Shown here in pieces: positions 20,602 to 31,537 of a stretch of 64,000 bases of DNA. The stretch's first letter is position 1. Each line of letters starts with the position of its first letter. The notes below the pieces were generated by a model. It worked only from the letters and a program-made list of their open reading frames with translations. It was not told the origin of the DNA and ran no database searches. Origin of the DNA: Heliopora coerulea (lineage: Eukaryota > Cnidaria > Anthozoa > Scleralcyonacea > Helioporidae). The translations under genes were made by a program, and so were the position numbers. The stretch covers positions 458,001 through 522,000 of the forward strand of contig JASJOG010000162.1 in assembly GCA_030142905.1 (NCBI GenBank), read 5' to 3'.

Positions 20602-21590
20602 TTCTCTGAATTGCTATGGCTAGAACAGTCAACTTTTTTATTATTTTAGACGAAGTCAAGGTCTCTGGAGACGCAACCCACAGGACCGGCCATTAGACTG
20701 CTTCAAAAGCTTAATATTTTCAAAGAATTTGTATTGTGTTAGCATTTCACAACAAGCTCATGGTTGTATCGCCACGTCAACTTATGCTTACTCCCGATAG
20801 GCTGTAAATCAACCCCCCATGGACAGGTTAAATTTCGTCTATATTCACAAACGAAATGACAGTGGATATTCACTCTGGTGCCATAGTGCTGAAGTTCAGG
20901 GTTTGAAGCAGTACCCATACTAAGGCACCGATGCCCAGATTATCGTTCAGGCACCACGGAAATGCTGCGTTCACATTGGTGCCCGTGCCGGGACACCGTA
21001 CCCGGGCACCCAGTCTGAACAGGCCGTCAAAAGACCAGTTTATACGACCAGCGTTTTAGGTGCGGTTATCTTAAATTTTGGTCCGCGGCCTAGTTTTCCA
21101 AAAGACAGCACTCTAGGTTAAACATGGCCAGTTTCTATGAGGCCGCCGCGCCGCGAATTTCCACACGCAGTCCGAATCTACTGTCGGAATTCTTAAAAAA
21201 ATAGATCGGCAACCAACTCTTGTATGAAATCAAGATTGCAGAGCGGTCTTAAGACTGGCTTACCATTTAAAAAGTTTAAACGTCCACGAGAATTCGATAA
21301 CGAACTGTTAGGTGACAAGTAAGAAAACTAGCGACGTGATAAAAGCCTTAGGAGTATTGCATAATAAATACTATCTATCCATCAACAGGTATTAATCAAA
21401 TAAGTTGCCATTAAATTAAAACGAATTTAGAAAAAAAGTTGTGAGCCAGTCGGATCCTGTTACCGGTTAAAAATTTCGATTGTAATGTTGATGGTTCGCG
21501 TTGTCGAAGCTTCAGTCATAATAAATTATATATTCCGTGGGACAAATTAGCAAATCTATGTGGCAAAGTGATCTGTCAAATAACTTAAAC
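20602..21590. other. Upstream region of the lipase-type gene
   Basis: This holds the presumed 5' UTR/promoter of the minus-strand gene starting at 20601. No TATA-like box can be singled out. Around 20930-21015 there is a GC-rich imperfect inverted repeat built on GGTGCCCGTGCCGGG, possibly a MITE end. Confidence 0.4.
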
Positions 21591-21622
21591 CACTGACCTC
21601 TGTAATATTCCTGGACTGCGGG

Positions 21623-21722
21623 TTGTCGTAAAGGTCGGCACTAGAACGTAACCACTGAGACTACGTAACCATGTGGAGACTGGGACTGGAAATTGAAATA
21701 TTTTATTTATATGATAACTTGG
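21623..21722 (+). repeat. Recurrent terminal module, left copy
   Basis: GGTCGGCACTAGAACGTAAC, CACTGAGAC and an ATTTTATTTA-containing stretch recur inverted at about 25349-25447. Part of the module recurs in direct orientation near 27955 and 30449-30530. The pair flanks the SWIM/YqaJ and transposase genes and may be their terminal inverted repeats. Confidence 0.6.
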
Positions 21723-22159
21723 AAAAAATCGTTGGCGTTTAGGTTCAAATGTCTCAAGGGGCCAGACTGCATAGTTTCTTTTATGCGCTGGGGACGGTAA
21801 ATTTTTGCTGAAATTTTTGCGCGGCGTGCCGATGGGTACACACGTCATAACACACAGTGTGAACGATTATTTAATGTAAAGTTTGTAAACATGAACTATA
21901 GACACTTTATTTGAGATTGCATTAATGCACCGAGAAATCGTGGAATTGATGTAACTGAGCCCGCAATCTGCAGATAATTTCGCAAAGAAACACTTCATGT
22001 CAGAGACATAATAGTTTGTCTAGTGTAAAGTGTATAGGTTGTTTTTAATCACGTGAGAAATGCGCTTGCAAAATCTCATCCGGTGTACAAATGATGGGCA
22101 AACAAAGCACGCGTGCGAGGATAGCTGATTGTATTTGAGGCTGCATAGCAGAAACAATC

Positions 22160-24205
22160 ATGAATATGCAGCTGTCGGATTATTATAAAACTTTACAGGC
22201 TGTTGTTCAGGCACGTTATCGAAAAAAATTGAATTATGTGGTGGAGTCGATCCTTATTGTCTGAAGAAAACAGATTTCTCGACCGATTTGTAGGACTTGC
22301 CGAATTTACAGTTTTCCGACATCTGTAACTACTTGCTTGTCCAAACCTCGTTGTATACCAAGGCACAAATGAAGGCTTATAAGAGCATGGAGTCTTACGA
22401 TTACTTTGTTTGTGGTTGGGTTTCTGATCTTTTAATCAAGATTCTTGAAGAAAATAATCGACTGATTTTTGCCAAGGTGAGTTTGAAAACTATATTAATT
22501 TGCAAAAACCTTTTTAGCTCACAGTATCGTGACATTTGTTTAATATATCCTCAAGGTAAATCATTCGCAAAGATCGACTGCAACTCCTCTCAAAGTCTGG
22601 ATAATTATATCAGAGGATGGAGATGTCTTGACAGCCCACTGTGAATGCATGGCAGGGTACGTCGATTTAATTTCATTTACTACCATTTTTAGTTGAGCGT
22701 TTTATTTACAGTTTATCCTTTTAAATTAAGGTTGGCAGAATCCTGTTCCCATGTTGGAGCAGTATTGTATGCTGTCGAGGTTGGTGTGCGAATGCGTGAC
22801 TTGGTGACGTGCACAATGGAAAAGAGCAAGTGGTTAATGCCAACTCACGTAAACAAGGTAAGAAAACTAGCATCAATAGAAAATTTGGATCGTGTAAAGA
22901 ATTATTGTCCTCAAGTTATTGGGGTTAGGGTGAAAGTTTTATTTATCTTGGAGGACTGTACTTCCTTTGGGGGTGGGGGTTATTATTTACATGATCTGAA
23001 AAGTCAACATGTTTAAACCAAGCACGACTAATCTTTATTCTCATCAAACAAAAACATTTTCTATGTTACAGGTGGTTGCTGCACCAGTTCATAAAATAGA
23101 TTTCACTTCACCAAAATCAAAGAAATTAAAACTGGATAATCTCAGTGCAGATGTCACCCAAAAACCAGTGTCATCCAAAGAGAATGAAATGTCTGATTTG
23201 CCAGATATATCAAATCAATGTGAGAAAGAGCAGTTCTTTGAAATGCTCAATAAAAATTGCCCCAGTAGTGCTGCTTTACACATCAGGAAGCCATACAACC
23301 AGAGGTTCATTCCCAAGTCTACCAGTGACCATTTTCTCAAATCCATTCTGGATCATCACACAGATAACACACTGAAGCTATCAGATGACAAGCTCCTTTG
23401 CTACTGTCATTTCACTTTATCACTGACCCCACAGGAAATAAAAGTAGTAGAGATGGAAACTAAAGAGCAAGCAGGATCAAAATTTTGGTTCAGACAGCAT
23501 GCTGGTCGAATTACAGCATCACACCTCAAATCAGTTATGCATACCAAACCTGGAAAGCCTTCAAAAAGCCTCATCAAACAAATATACTATCCTGAGGCCC
23601 ACAATTCTTCTACCAAAGCTAGAAGGTGTGGTGAAATAAATATTGTTATGTTTAATGATATATCTCATAAAATGTCTGTGAGAATAAATTGCCATCAAGT
23701 CAAATCAACAGTTGATGGCATTCCTGTTTTTAGATATGGTTGCTCTCATGAGAAGCAAGCAAGAGCAGATTATATAGTCTTAATGAGCAGCCAGCATGAA
23801 AATTTTACAGTTGTAGACAGTGGACTGCATCTAAATTCAAAATGGCCATACATGAATGCTTCTCCAGATGGTGTGGTGGAGTGTAGCTGTTGTGGCCTAG
23901 GTGCCTGTGAAATAAAATGAGAAAAGAACTTTTGTCTAATTCAAGGGGAAGATGGTCAGGCACACCTAGACAAAAAGCACAGTTATTTCTACCAAGTTCA
24001 AGGACAGTTGCATGTCATGGAAGTTGACTATTATTGTGACTTTATTGTTTGGAACAAGAATGACATTTTTGTTGAGAGAATTACTCCTGATGCTGATCTG
24101 TGGACTGATGCTGTAAAAAAGAGTGAAGCATTTTTTAGAGCATGCTTACTTCCTGAAGTGCTTGTACTTGTTACTTGTTGTCAGCAGGAAATTAATGAAG
24201 AATAA
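22160..24205 (+). pseudogene. SWIM zinc finger / YqaJ-like transposon gene, decayed
   Basis: The likely exons are 22160-22476, 22556-22656, 22731-22857, 23072-23625 and 23734-24205, with GT-AG borders and matching phases. Exon 1 encodes FPNLQFSDICNYL-like sequence but has a TAG at 22291-22293 and a frame slip just before GGVDPY. Exons 2-3 together make a SWIM finger: CECMAG joined to [16 protein letters not shown] (CxC...CxH). Exon 4 has FWFRQHAGRITASHLKSVM, the start of the YqaJ/lambda-exonuclease-like domain. Exon 5 has WPYMNASPDGVVEC and CEIK, the usual D...ExK metal site, then a TGA (23918-23920) and a deletion before the rest (HSYFYQVQGQLHVMEVDY). Genes of this type occur both as transposon cargo and as free multicopy genes in cnidarians; this copy is dead. 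Confidence 0.75.
23626..23733 (+). other. Stop-free 108-nt intron in YqaJ-like gene
   Basis: AG|GTGTGG at the left and TTTTTAG|ATATGG at the right bound 108 bases (a multiple of 3) with no in-frame stop. Its removal joins KAR to YGCSHEKQ, which fits the family, while its translation looks unrelated. An ORF caller reads straight through it. Confidence 0.6.
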
Positions 24206-24580
24206 TATATATTTTAATGAATAAATAATAAATTAATGATAATTCATGGTTCTAAATAGTTAATTGGTGAAACAGTACTTTGTGTAAATAAAGTCAATGG
24301 CCAGGTTATTCAAAGTGCAGTTAGCTTGAAATCCTGGATTAGTGAAGACCTTGGTATAAGACTTTTCAGTGCATTTGCCAAGGAAAGTTGGGATTTTCTT
24401 TAACAGATTTTATATAAAACAACTTTCATTGTAAAATGTTTTTAAAGTTAAACTGGTCAACCGAAACATATGGATATAAAACAGCTGATTTACTTTTAAC
24501 CCAGGATTAGTGCTAATGGTCTTTTGAACAACTGGGCCAATAAGTATTAAATTTTATTCTATTGGAAGTACAGAATCAGC
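24206..24580. other. Spacer between convergent genes
   Basis: AT-rich sequence; nothing is recognised apart from possible poly(A) signals (AATAAA-like) for the + strand gene near 24225-24235. Confidence 0.4.
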
Positions 24581-24985
24581 TCAATTTGTTAAGGCACAAC
24601 ATACAATCCCTATCTTGTCAATCAGAGCCAGTGTTTGACCAGAGGCAGTGTACATATACTCAATGGGCAATGCTCTGCTTTGTAACAGCATATACTTTCT
24701 TCTAACTAAACCAATTACCGTTTCCACATGTATGTGTACATTAGCTATCTTTCTTGTCTCCTCAATTTCATATGGGGATAGCTGTGATTTGCCCTTTGTA
24801 AAAACTGGAATCTTCAGTGAGGCACCATAAAAACCAACCTTTTCCTCAATGTAGAATCCACGATCAGCAAGGACAACATCTCCAGGCAGTAAATTTTTCA
24901 AAATCCCACATTCTTCAGTAATTTTTTTGTCACTTGCTCCTCCACCCCAAGACCAGTGAAGAATTGAAATTTGAAACTAGAAAAA
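24581..24985 (-). pseudogene. DDE_Tnp_4-like transposase, C-terminal fragment
   Basis: The minus strand reads LHWSWGGGASDKKITEECG, then LLPGDVVLADRGFYIEE (second catalytic Asp), KIPVFTKGKSQLSPYEIEET and IHVETVIGLVRRKYMLLQS (catalytic Glu in HVExVIG), ending at 24581. This is the C-terminal half of a DDE_Tnp_4-like transposase, as found in PIF/Harbinger-related and ISL2EU-type elements. The N-terminal half, including the first Asp, is absent: homology stops near 24985 in low-complexity sequence. It faces the SWIM/YqaJ-like gene tail to tail, so the two may be cargo of one element. Confidence 0.8.
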
Positions 24986-25188
24986 ACACCACCTAACCGC
25001 GCCACCGCGGTGCGTTAATTAGCTGAAAAAAGCGCGGATTTTTCGAACTGTTTGTTTAAATAGTGCGGATTTCTCTTGTGGGCGTTAAATTGCGCGGATT
25101 CATTGTAGCTAAGAAAAAATTGCGCGGGGCACACGTTGCCCGCGCGGACCAAAGTTTGCAGTCAGGTCCAGGGGTAACACGTCAAAGG

Positions 25189-25285
25189 TTAGAATTAGTG
25201 TTAGGATTAAGGTTAGGATTGGGGCAAGGATTAGGGCCTAGATTAGGATTAGGATTCTGTCCCTAACCCTAATCCTAACCATAAC
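25189..25285. repeat. Telomere-like TTAGG(R) tract, partly inverted
   Basis: Degenerate TTAGGATTAGG/TTAGGG runs switch at about 25258 to CCCTAACCCTAATCC, giving a small head-to-head block. A similar block is at about 28046-28098. Confidence 0.75.
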
Positions 25286-25348
25286 ATTCAGGATAATTCC
25301 GAATCTTTGGACCATTTACATTTCAGGATTATCCTGAATCTTAGGTGA

Positions 25349-25447
25349 GAAGATATCAGGTCAATAAAGTACTTAATTTTTCAGTTCAGTCTTCACACGG
25401 TTACCTGGTCTCAGTGGTTACGTTCTAGTGCCGACCTGTCGTCGTAA
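25349..25447 (-). repeat. Recurrent terminal module, right (inverted) copy
   Basis: Inverted partner of 21623-21722; see that entry. A PLE has inserted just beyond it at 25461. Confidence 0.6.
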
Positions 25448-25460
25448 GCAATCAATTACA

Positions 25461-25976
25461 CATTTAAAGAAAACGATATATTTTTTAAAAGCATACATGT
25501 TTCGACAACTTCAAGATGCCATCTTCAGTGCAGAATGAATGATGTGAGGTAATATGATACAATAATATATGAGTTAAGATATGAATAAATTGTTTACAAT
25601 TGATGAGGAAGTGATCTGCTTACAAATACAGGATTATTTGCATAAAGTGATGATAGGTGTATTTATAAACTGAAAACAGTATTGAAGTGATGAATTTGGA
25701 CGTTGAGATCGGGATTGATTTTGTTGATGTGAAGAGCCTCTTTGATTTTGAGAGCCTTTGATTTTGAAGAGCCTCTTTGATTTTGTCCAATTCCTCATCG
25801 ATTGTAAATAATTTATTCATATCTTAACTCATATATTATTGTATCATATTACCTCACATCATTCATTCTGCACTGAAGATGGCATCTTGAAGTTGTCGAA
25901 ACATGTATGCTTTTAAAAAATATATCGTTTTCTTTAAATGTGTATTGACCTTGTTGCTACTGAGAAATTATGGTAA
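25461..25976 (+). mobile_element. Fold-back PLE remnant, 12-bp TSD
   Basis: CAATCAATTACA occurs at 25449-25460 and 25977-25988 (target duplication). Inside, 25458-25610 and 25791-25943 are about 153-bp inverted arms with only a few differences, separated by about 180 bases. The right arm carries CTGAAGAT, a hairpin region and GAAACATG, the 3'-end signature of PLEs. No coding sequence is left. Confidence 0.85.
25871..25907 (+). ncRNA. Hammerhead-like motif, fold-back PLE
   Basis: CTGAAGA (CTGANGA box), one extra T, a GGCA...TGTC stem and GAAAC follow in order. The mirrored copy is on the minus strand at about 25494-25530. Confidence 0.4.
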
Positions 25977-26300
25977 CAATCAATTACAGCGAGTGTCGGA
26001 AAAATGATGGCGTCATTAGAGCCCATTTTTTTCATGACGGATACCATTGACACGGAATAAAGAATTAACCAGAAGTCCCACTAGCGAGGAAACTTGTCAC
26101 ACTTTTTTAACTGCGCATGTCCGCATCCGCCATGTTCTTGGAGGGTATACTCAGCGCATTTCAACTAGAAACAATATGGCGAAAACCAAAGTTGACACAC
26201 CAAAACTGCTGTATTTGGAAAAGTAGGAGGACGATTTTCATTACATTTCTGAATCTATTGAAAAGGAGGTAAGCGATTACCTTTTTATAAGTTTGGTAAT

Positions 26301-26578
26301 TTTGATGTTTGAGAAACATGAGAGCTTGGATATATTGAGGTAGATGAACGATCTTCAAGCTCGATACTCAGAAAATGATTTCTGAGCCCCAGACGGGAAT
26401 CGAACCCACAACCTTCTGATGACCGGTTAGACGCTTTTTCTGATGACTGGATGACCGCAACCTTCTGATGACTGGTTAGAGCGTCTAACCGGTCATCAGA
26501 AGGTTGCGGGTTCGATCCCCGTCTGGGGCTCAGAAATCATTTTCTGAGTATCGAGCTTGAAGATCGTTCATCTACCTC
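26301..26578. mobile_element. Fold-back tRNA-derived SINE, 12-bp TSD
   Basis: AAGTTTGGTAAT at 26289-26300 is repeated at 26579-26590. The insert is an inverted duplicate: about 26335-26434 and 26479-26580 are reverse complements with a small indel. Each arm ends with a tRNA 3'-half: GGTTGCGGGTTCGATCCCCG with CTGGGGCT as acceptor end, B-box included. A third, shorter copy of the AACCTTCTGATGA part lies in the spacer (about 26440-26475). Confidence 0.85.
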
Positions 26579-26590
26579 AAGTTTGGTAAT

Positions 26591-28800
26591 GTATAAACGA
26601 TTTTTTCGAGTACAATTTAGCTTGTGTTCACCGGCACCTCAGTCGCTCTACAGTTAATACGGTTCTTTCCAGGGCCCTGGAAAACTCCTGGAAAAACAGC
26701 TGTTTTCTGGGTACTCCTGTAATTCTCCTGGAATCCTCCTGGAATTTTGTAAAGAATTTGAACCTGGATAATCCAGACCTGCCAATTCGTACATTCACAA
26801 GAGTTCCTTTTTTCATACACAAAATAGATTTGTTTGCTTTTGTCCTTGCTTTTCTGTCAAATCCAAATTTAATCAAGTCGTGAGTTCATTATTGCATAAT
26901 TCTTATATTGAAACCATGTTTAACCCATTGAGGGACAAGGGCATACTTTACTGTTTTATTCTGGCTAACAGCAAACAATTTTATTCACCTAAGTGATGAG
27001 CCCCAATGCACCCTTGCACCTGAATGGGTAAATAAACAACCTTAGGCAATGTTTACACTTGGTGCCCAATTGTATTTTGGATGGGTAGTTTAATGAACAC
27101 GCCTATTATGCAAGAAAAAAATATATAAATTACAACTGCCATTATAGTTTGTTATTTACATACTACACATGCAGACTTTCACCTCATTTAACCAAATTAT
27201 TTAACTTAAATTGTGCACTGTATGCTGTTGATGATTAAAGTATAGGCCTTTCCAAGCATTACAAACAAATGCATACGCATAAATTCTGAGTAGAAACTGT
27301 AAGCCAAAGTCTACGTACCGTATGTACATTATCAAGCGTCACTGGGGTCGGTTACTTCTCCTGAAACTCTTTTAAGATATTGAAAGATGATTCAATCTTT
27401 ACTGAAAGGCATAAATAGTTTTATAGGTAGATGTTCTTTAACTGATTTACTGTAACTTTAAAGATTTCTTAGCTCCTAATAATGCAACGCAGTGTATGCA
27501 CACATTCATTGAGTTTTAATCGTTTCAAGTCAAACATTTAACACATATAACAACGGCTGTTAGGTAACTTTTAAAAACTGTACTAGTCAATAGAAATTGT
27601 AGTGTGATTGTAAAAATGTAGTGTAAATTTAGTTCAAATTATTTGAATAAATTTCCGATTACCAGACTATTAATGTGGTGAATCACCGAGAGACAAGGAT
27701 TGTTAAACTGCTAATTGTGATCAGTTTTAGCGTAGTATTTGGAAATTTTTTAACAAAAACAGTCAGTTTGCCTTCGCTTTAACCGGCCTCGGTGGTAGAA
27801 TCACCATCCGACGTCCAAAATTTAGCCAGACCCCTTCAAACTGAACTACTCCATATCGTTTCCTTCTGAAAATGACTCAGTTATACCCTCCAAGAACATG
27901 GCGGCCGTTCAATTTCCTGTGTGCGCGTGGCAACATGCGCGAAGACATGGGGCTGGAAAATCAAGTATTTTATTTACCTGATGTCCACTCACCTAAGATT
28001 CAGGAAGTGTCAATGGTCCTAAGATTCAGGATTATCCTGAATGTTATGGTTAGGATTAGGGTTAGGATCCTGATCCTAACCTTAACGCTAATCCAAGCTT
28101 TAAGTATATACTTTACCAGAGCTTTTCGAGCGTTTATGTTTGACAAACTTTATTATCCAGTCAGATTTAGAAAGAATTTTCTTTTCAGAATATTTAGTTA
28201 TAGAAATCCGAATATTTAAGTGATCTGGACAAACAAAAATATCAGCCCAGTTCTTCAACGAAAATTAGATGCTATTGCTTCCACTGTTGACCTGTCAGCC
28301 GTTCCAGTGAGGTGTCCTGCGAACAGACGAAGAACGACTGATATTTCATGTCACTAACGCTTTCAATAAGAAAAACGACAATAAGAAAAATTTGCCTTTT
28401 TTGCCGAATGGCGTAAGTACTGCATGATTCCCCACGTCTGCATGGAATGCCCTAACAGAACTCTTTGTCTTTCCTGTTTTTTGCAACCAAAGCTTAGCAA
28501 TCAATAAATCAGCAATTTTCATGAAAATTTTTTCAAAAATAATTTCGACGACGAAAATTAAGGACATCCAGCAACATTGGAATATCATAAAACCTGTTAA
28601 GTTCGTCAAAAACGAGGTCAAAAGTTCATGAAGTACGTACCTGAAACTACTCCACGTTTTGACGGTGTGCCGTTCATCCATCACCAAAACTGATTCGAGG
28701 CTGTTATGCAAAGTAGATGAATTTCTATTTCAGAATCATCCTCAAAGATACACGACCAAACATTTTTTTCCATGATAATCTGACACAGCCGAATTCAACT
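26591..28800. other. No recognisable gene
   Basis: The stretch holds a short CTCCTGGAA-rich patch (26660-26760), a telomere-like patch at 28046-28098, and a copy of the module also seen at 21623 (about 27950-28070). ATACCCTCCAAGAACATGGC at about 27885 is the inverse of a stretch near 26130, so 26.1-27.9 kb may be framed by an inverted repeat. No coding gene was recognised. Confidence 0.4.
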
Positions 28801-28970
28801 GAAAAATGTTGATTCGGGTGGGATTTAAATTCGCACCTTCGGGATACCGGTCCTCCGCTCTACCTGTTTTAAGTTGTCGCGAGAATGTCTCGTGCACTTA
28901 AGTTGGATAAAAACTCTCCTCTAATCCCTGTGGACTCGATAGCTCGACAAGTAGCTCCAAAAACAAACAC
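28801..28970 (-). repeat. tRNA-like SINE fragment
   Basis: A B-box-like element read on the minus strand (GCGAATTTAAATCCC, degraded), followed by a TTGTCGCGAGAATGTCTCG region, resembles the copy at 61250-61400. Confidence 0.4.
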
Positions 28971-29137
28971 GTACTAAAAAATACAAAAACGGGGCCGAAA
29001 CCTAGATTCTCGGGCTAATAATAGTAATAAGCACGTAGCACTTATTAAATTTTACGACTTTTTAATGGGGCGTTTATTCGAGTGAAAACGGTATTGTCGC
29101 CACGTTTACTACATTTGCATCAAGCGAAGAATAAATA

Positions 29138-29341
29138 ATAAAGCCCAGCAAAAAACACGCAGAATAGGCATATGTAAAGGTTTATAGTATGCATCTAAGG
29201 TTTCGTTGCTTTAGGCAAATTCGTAATATAAGTTATTCATTTTCTGAGGATGTTGCGTGCAGCAACAAAATGTTAGATACATAATTGTATCCTATAAGCT
29301 TTTAAGTATGCATATTTTGCATTTTTTTTGCTGGGCTTTAT
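29138..29341. mobile_element. 204-bp MITE with TA duplication
   Basis: ATAAAGCCCAGCAAAAAA at the left end is inverted at the right (TTTTTTGCTGGGCTTTAT); TA lies on both sides (29136-29137, 29342-29343). Non-coding, Tc1/mariner-like in target choice. Confidence 0.9.
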
Positions 29342-29627
29342 TAATCAGCAGCTCAGAGACAAGCTAGTTGACATGTTTGTCTTTTTTATCCAATGGGAAT
29401 TTTGTGTATGCTCCGTACACATCAATCAGAAAAGCAGGGTGATGGTTACAGGCGCTCTTTCACCGCTTCGCTACAGCCTCCACCAAGAGATCCTGCTTCC
29501 CAGGCTAAATCGCATGCGACAATCGCGTCATTTTGAGTTGGATTTCTAGACAGATTGGGCCTTACAAACCTTGAGCGGTGTTTTGTTTTCGATTGCAGTG
29601 TATTTTTGTATTTTCTCATCGGTTTAG

Positions 29628-30610
29628 GTCACTGACCTCTATTATATACCTGGACTGCGGGTTCTGCTTAAAAAGTGTCCAAAAATTGATCGCGTCACTA
29701 GAGGTCCTTTTTCTGATAATGACGACCGTTGACACAGGATTTAATACCTAATATCTACTGAATTACTACTTACTACAAGAACGAAGGCTCGTTTTGAAAA
29801 GGACTTTTTACGCTGCGTTTTTGCTACGTATTGGGGATCTATTGCTGAACTACTAACTCATGAACTACCTCACACTGTTAGGTGAGTTTTTTTTCCAAAA
29901 ACGAAAACAAACTAGAAGTTTCTTTTCTTAACTTTTTTACAGAGCCTTCTCTCAAATCTCGATATGGACACATTTTAATCCGTTGTTTATTGTAACGGGC
30001 CGAACTTAGAGCAAAACAGACACGAACACTTTGCGATCTAGTCTAAGTCTGTTTTATTATCATTCGTGCGTACCCTTATATCTCTCTTTTACTGGTCAAT
30101 ATTTGTCAACATAACTATTCACTTCGATTACGACAATGTGTGTACAGGTCATTATCTATCAACCCCATTACGTCAATTACAACATATTACATTGCCCATA
30201 ATCTTTCATTTAGTCGAGTGAATCGCTTGAAACAACAAACATGGTTTTTGAATTTTATTAAAAAAAAAAACTTACAAAGTGGTTTCCAAACAAGTTCTTT
30301 TGTAGGTAGTTGTGAAAAAAACCGCGGCCAGAAAGCTTATGACAGAAATTCATCGATACGGCCCAGCGTCAACAAACTTTCACAAACGAGCCTTCTGTCC
30401 TGGTATCATATAGTAAATAGCTTTCCTTCTGTGAGGTGGTGGCAATAGAACTTAACCTATGAGGTCAGATAACCGTGTGGAGAATGGGACTGGAAAATTA
30501 AGGATTTTATTTACCTGATAACTTTTTGGAAAAAAATTGTTGGGGTTTAGGTTAAAATGTAACTGGGGGGTGACGCTTGAACGTTTAGGATTAAGGTTAG
30601 GAGACAGTGC
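29628..30610 (+). repeat. Further copies of the 21.6-kb module
   Basis: CTGGACTGCGGGTT at about 29650 and CCGTGTGGAGAATGGGACTGG at about 30470 match 21612 and 21665 onwards, but here the two parts are 800 bases apart, so something has inserted between them or the copy is rearranged. It ends in TTAGGATTAAGGTTAGG. Confidence 0.55.
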
Positions 30611-30974
30611 ATTGTGTCAGCCTTGTTGTAAGGAAGCAGAAAACTGCATTGTTGATACTTTCCGTGCTAAAACTTCGGATAGACAAAAAGAAAAAAATTG
30701 TTGAAAATACTGAAGAGCACAATGTAAGCTTTAACAAAATGAATTTGGAAGAGAACGGTTGAAATTCGATGCGCTAAAGCTGAGATTTCGTAATTTCGCA
30801 GTCGCGCTCAAACAATGGCAAGTGTAAACGAGCCTTTCGGTGACGTTCATCATTGCTGGACTGTGAGTCGATGTCAAAGGAACCTTTTGGGACTTTCTCG
30901 ACCGGTTTGCGCCGTCATTGGTTCTGAGTTGAAAAACTTGTACGGTTTGTTTCGGGAATCCAAGACGTCAGCAG

Positions 30975-31325
30975 ACGTTCAGCAAAGGGGGCTAGAGGGG
31001 ACTACAGCCCCCCCGTCGGTGAACCTTAGCCCACTTGTCGGGGAAAATTACATTTTGTCGGGAAATTTTCACTAATGATAACACATTTATATATTGTAAA
31101 ACTACGAGCACTTATTAATTTAGCAAATGTTAAATCTGAGTATAAACTGTTTTTAGTGAGTTGTTGCTATTATAGTTGGGAAAATAACATGTTTTCGACC
31201 TTCAAATAAGGAAATTATAAAGGAGGCGTAGTCCTGGCCACTCTGGTTTATCTCCCCCGTCAGGCAGGTTAGCCCCTGCGTCGGGGAGGTTAACCCCTGC
31301 GTTGGGGAATTCCTGGCGCCACCCC
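30975..31325. repeat. Possible hAT-type MITE
   Basis: GGGGGCTAGAGGGGACTACA at the left and a right end GGCGCCACCCCC resemble the G-rich termini of the hAT-type elements at 15908 and 56937. Repeats of GTCGGGGA/AGCCCC fill the interior. No target duplication was found. Confidence 0.4.
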
Positions 31326-31537
31326 CGGTTCAGCAAATGTGACTGTCAGGCACTGTCATCCTTGAATTGTTTTCAAGGATCTTTCCGTAATGAATTTAAG
31401 AAACTTTTGAGAATTCGCTGTTAAGGCCAACCATTTCCTTTTCAATAACCAACTTTACGAACAGGTTGATGGTGTTGCTATGGGTTCCCCTCTGGGACCT
31501 CTCTTCGCCAATATCTTTCTCACCTTTTATAAAACCA

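Noticed and set aside
26395..26530. Pair of tRNA genes
   Set aside because: Only the 3' halves are tRNA-like, and both are arms of one TSD-flanked inverted insert.
30815..31075. ATG exon (MASVNEPFGDVHHCW) as first exon of TAF2
   Set aside because: Its possible donor leaves phase 0, whereas the next TAF2 exon (36060) needs phase 1; no TAF2-like residues.
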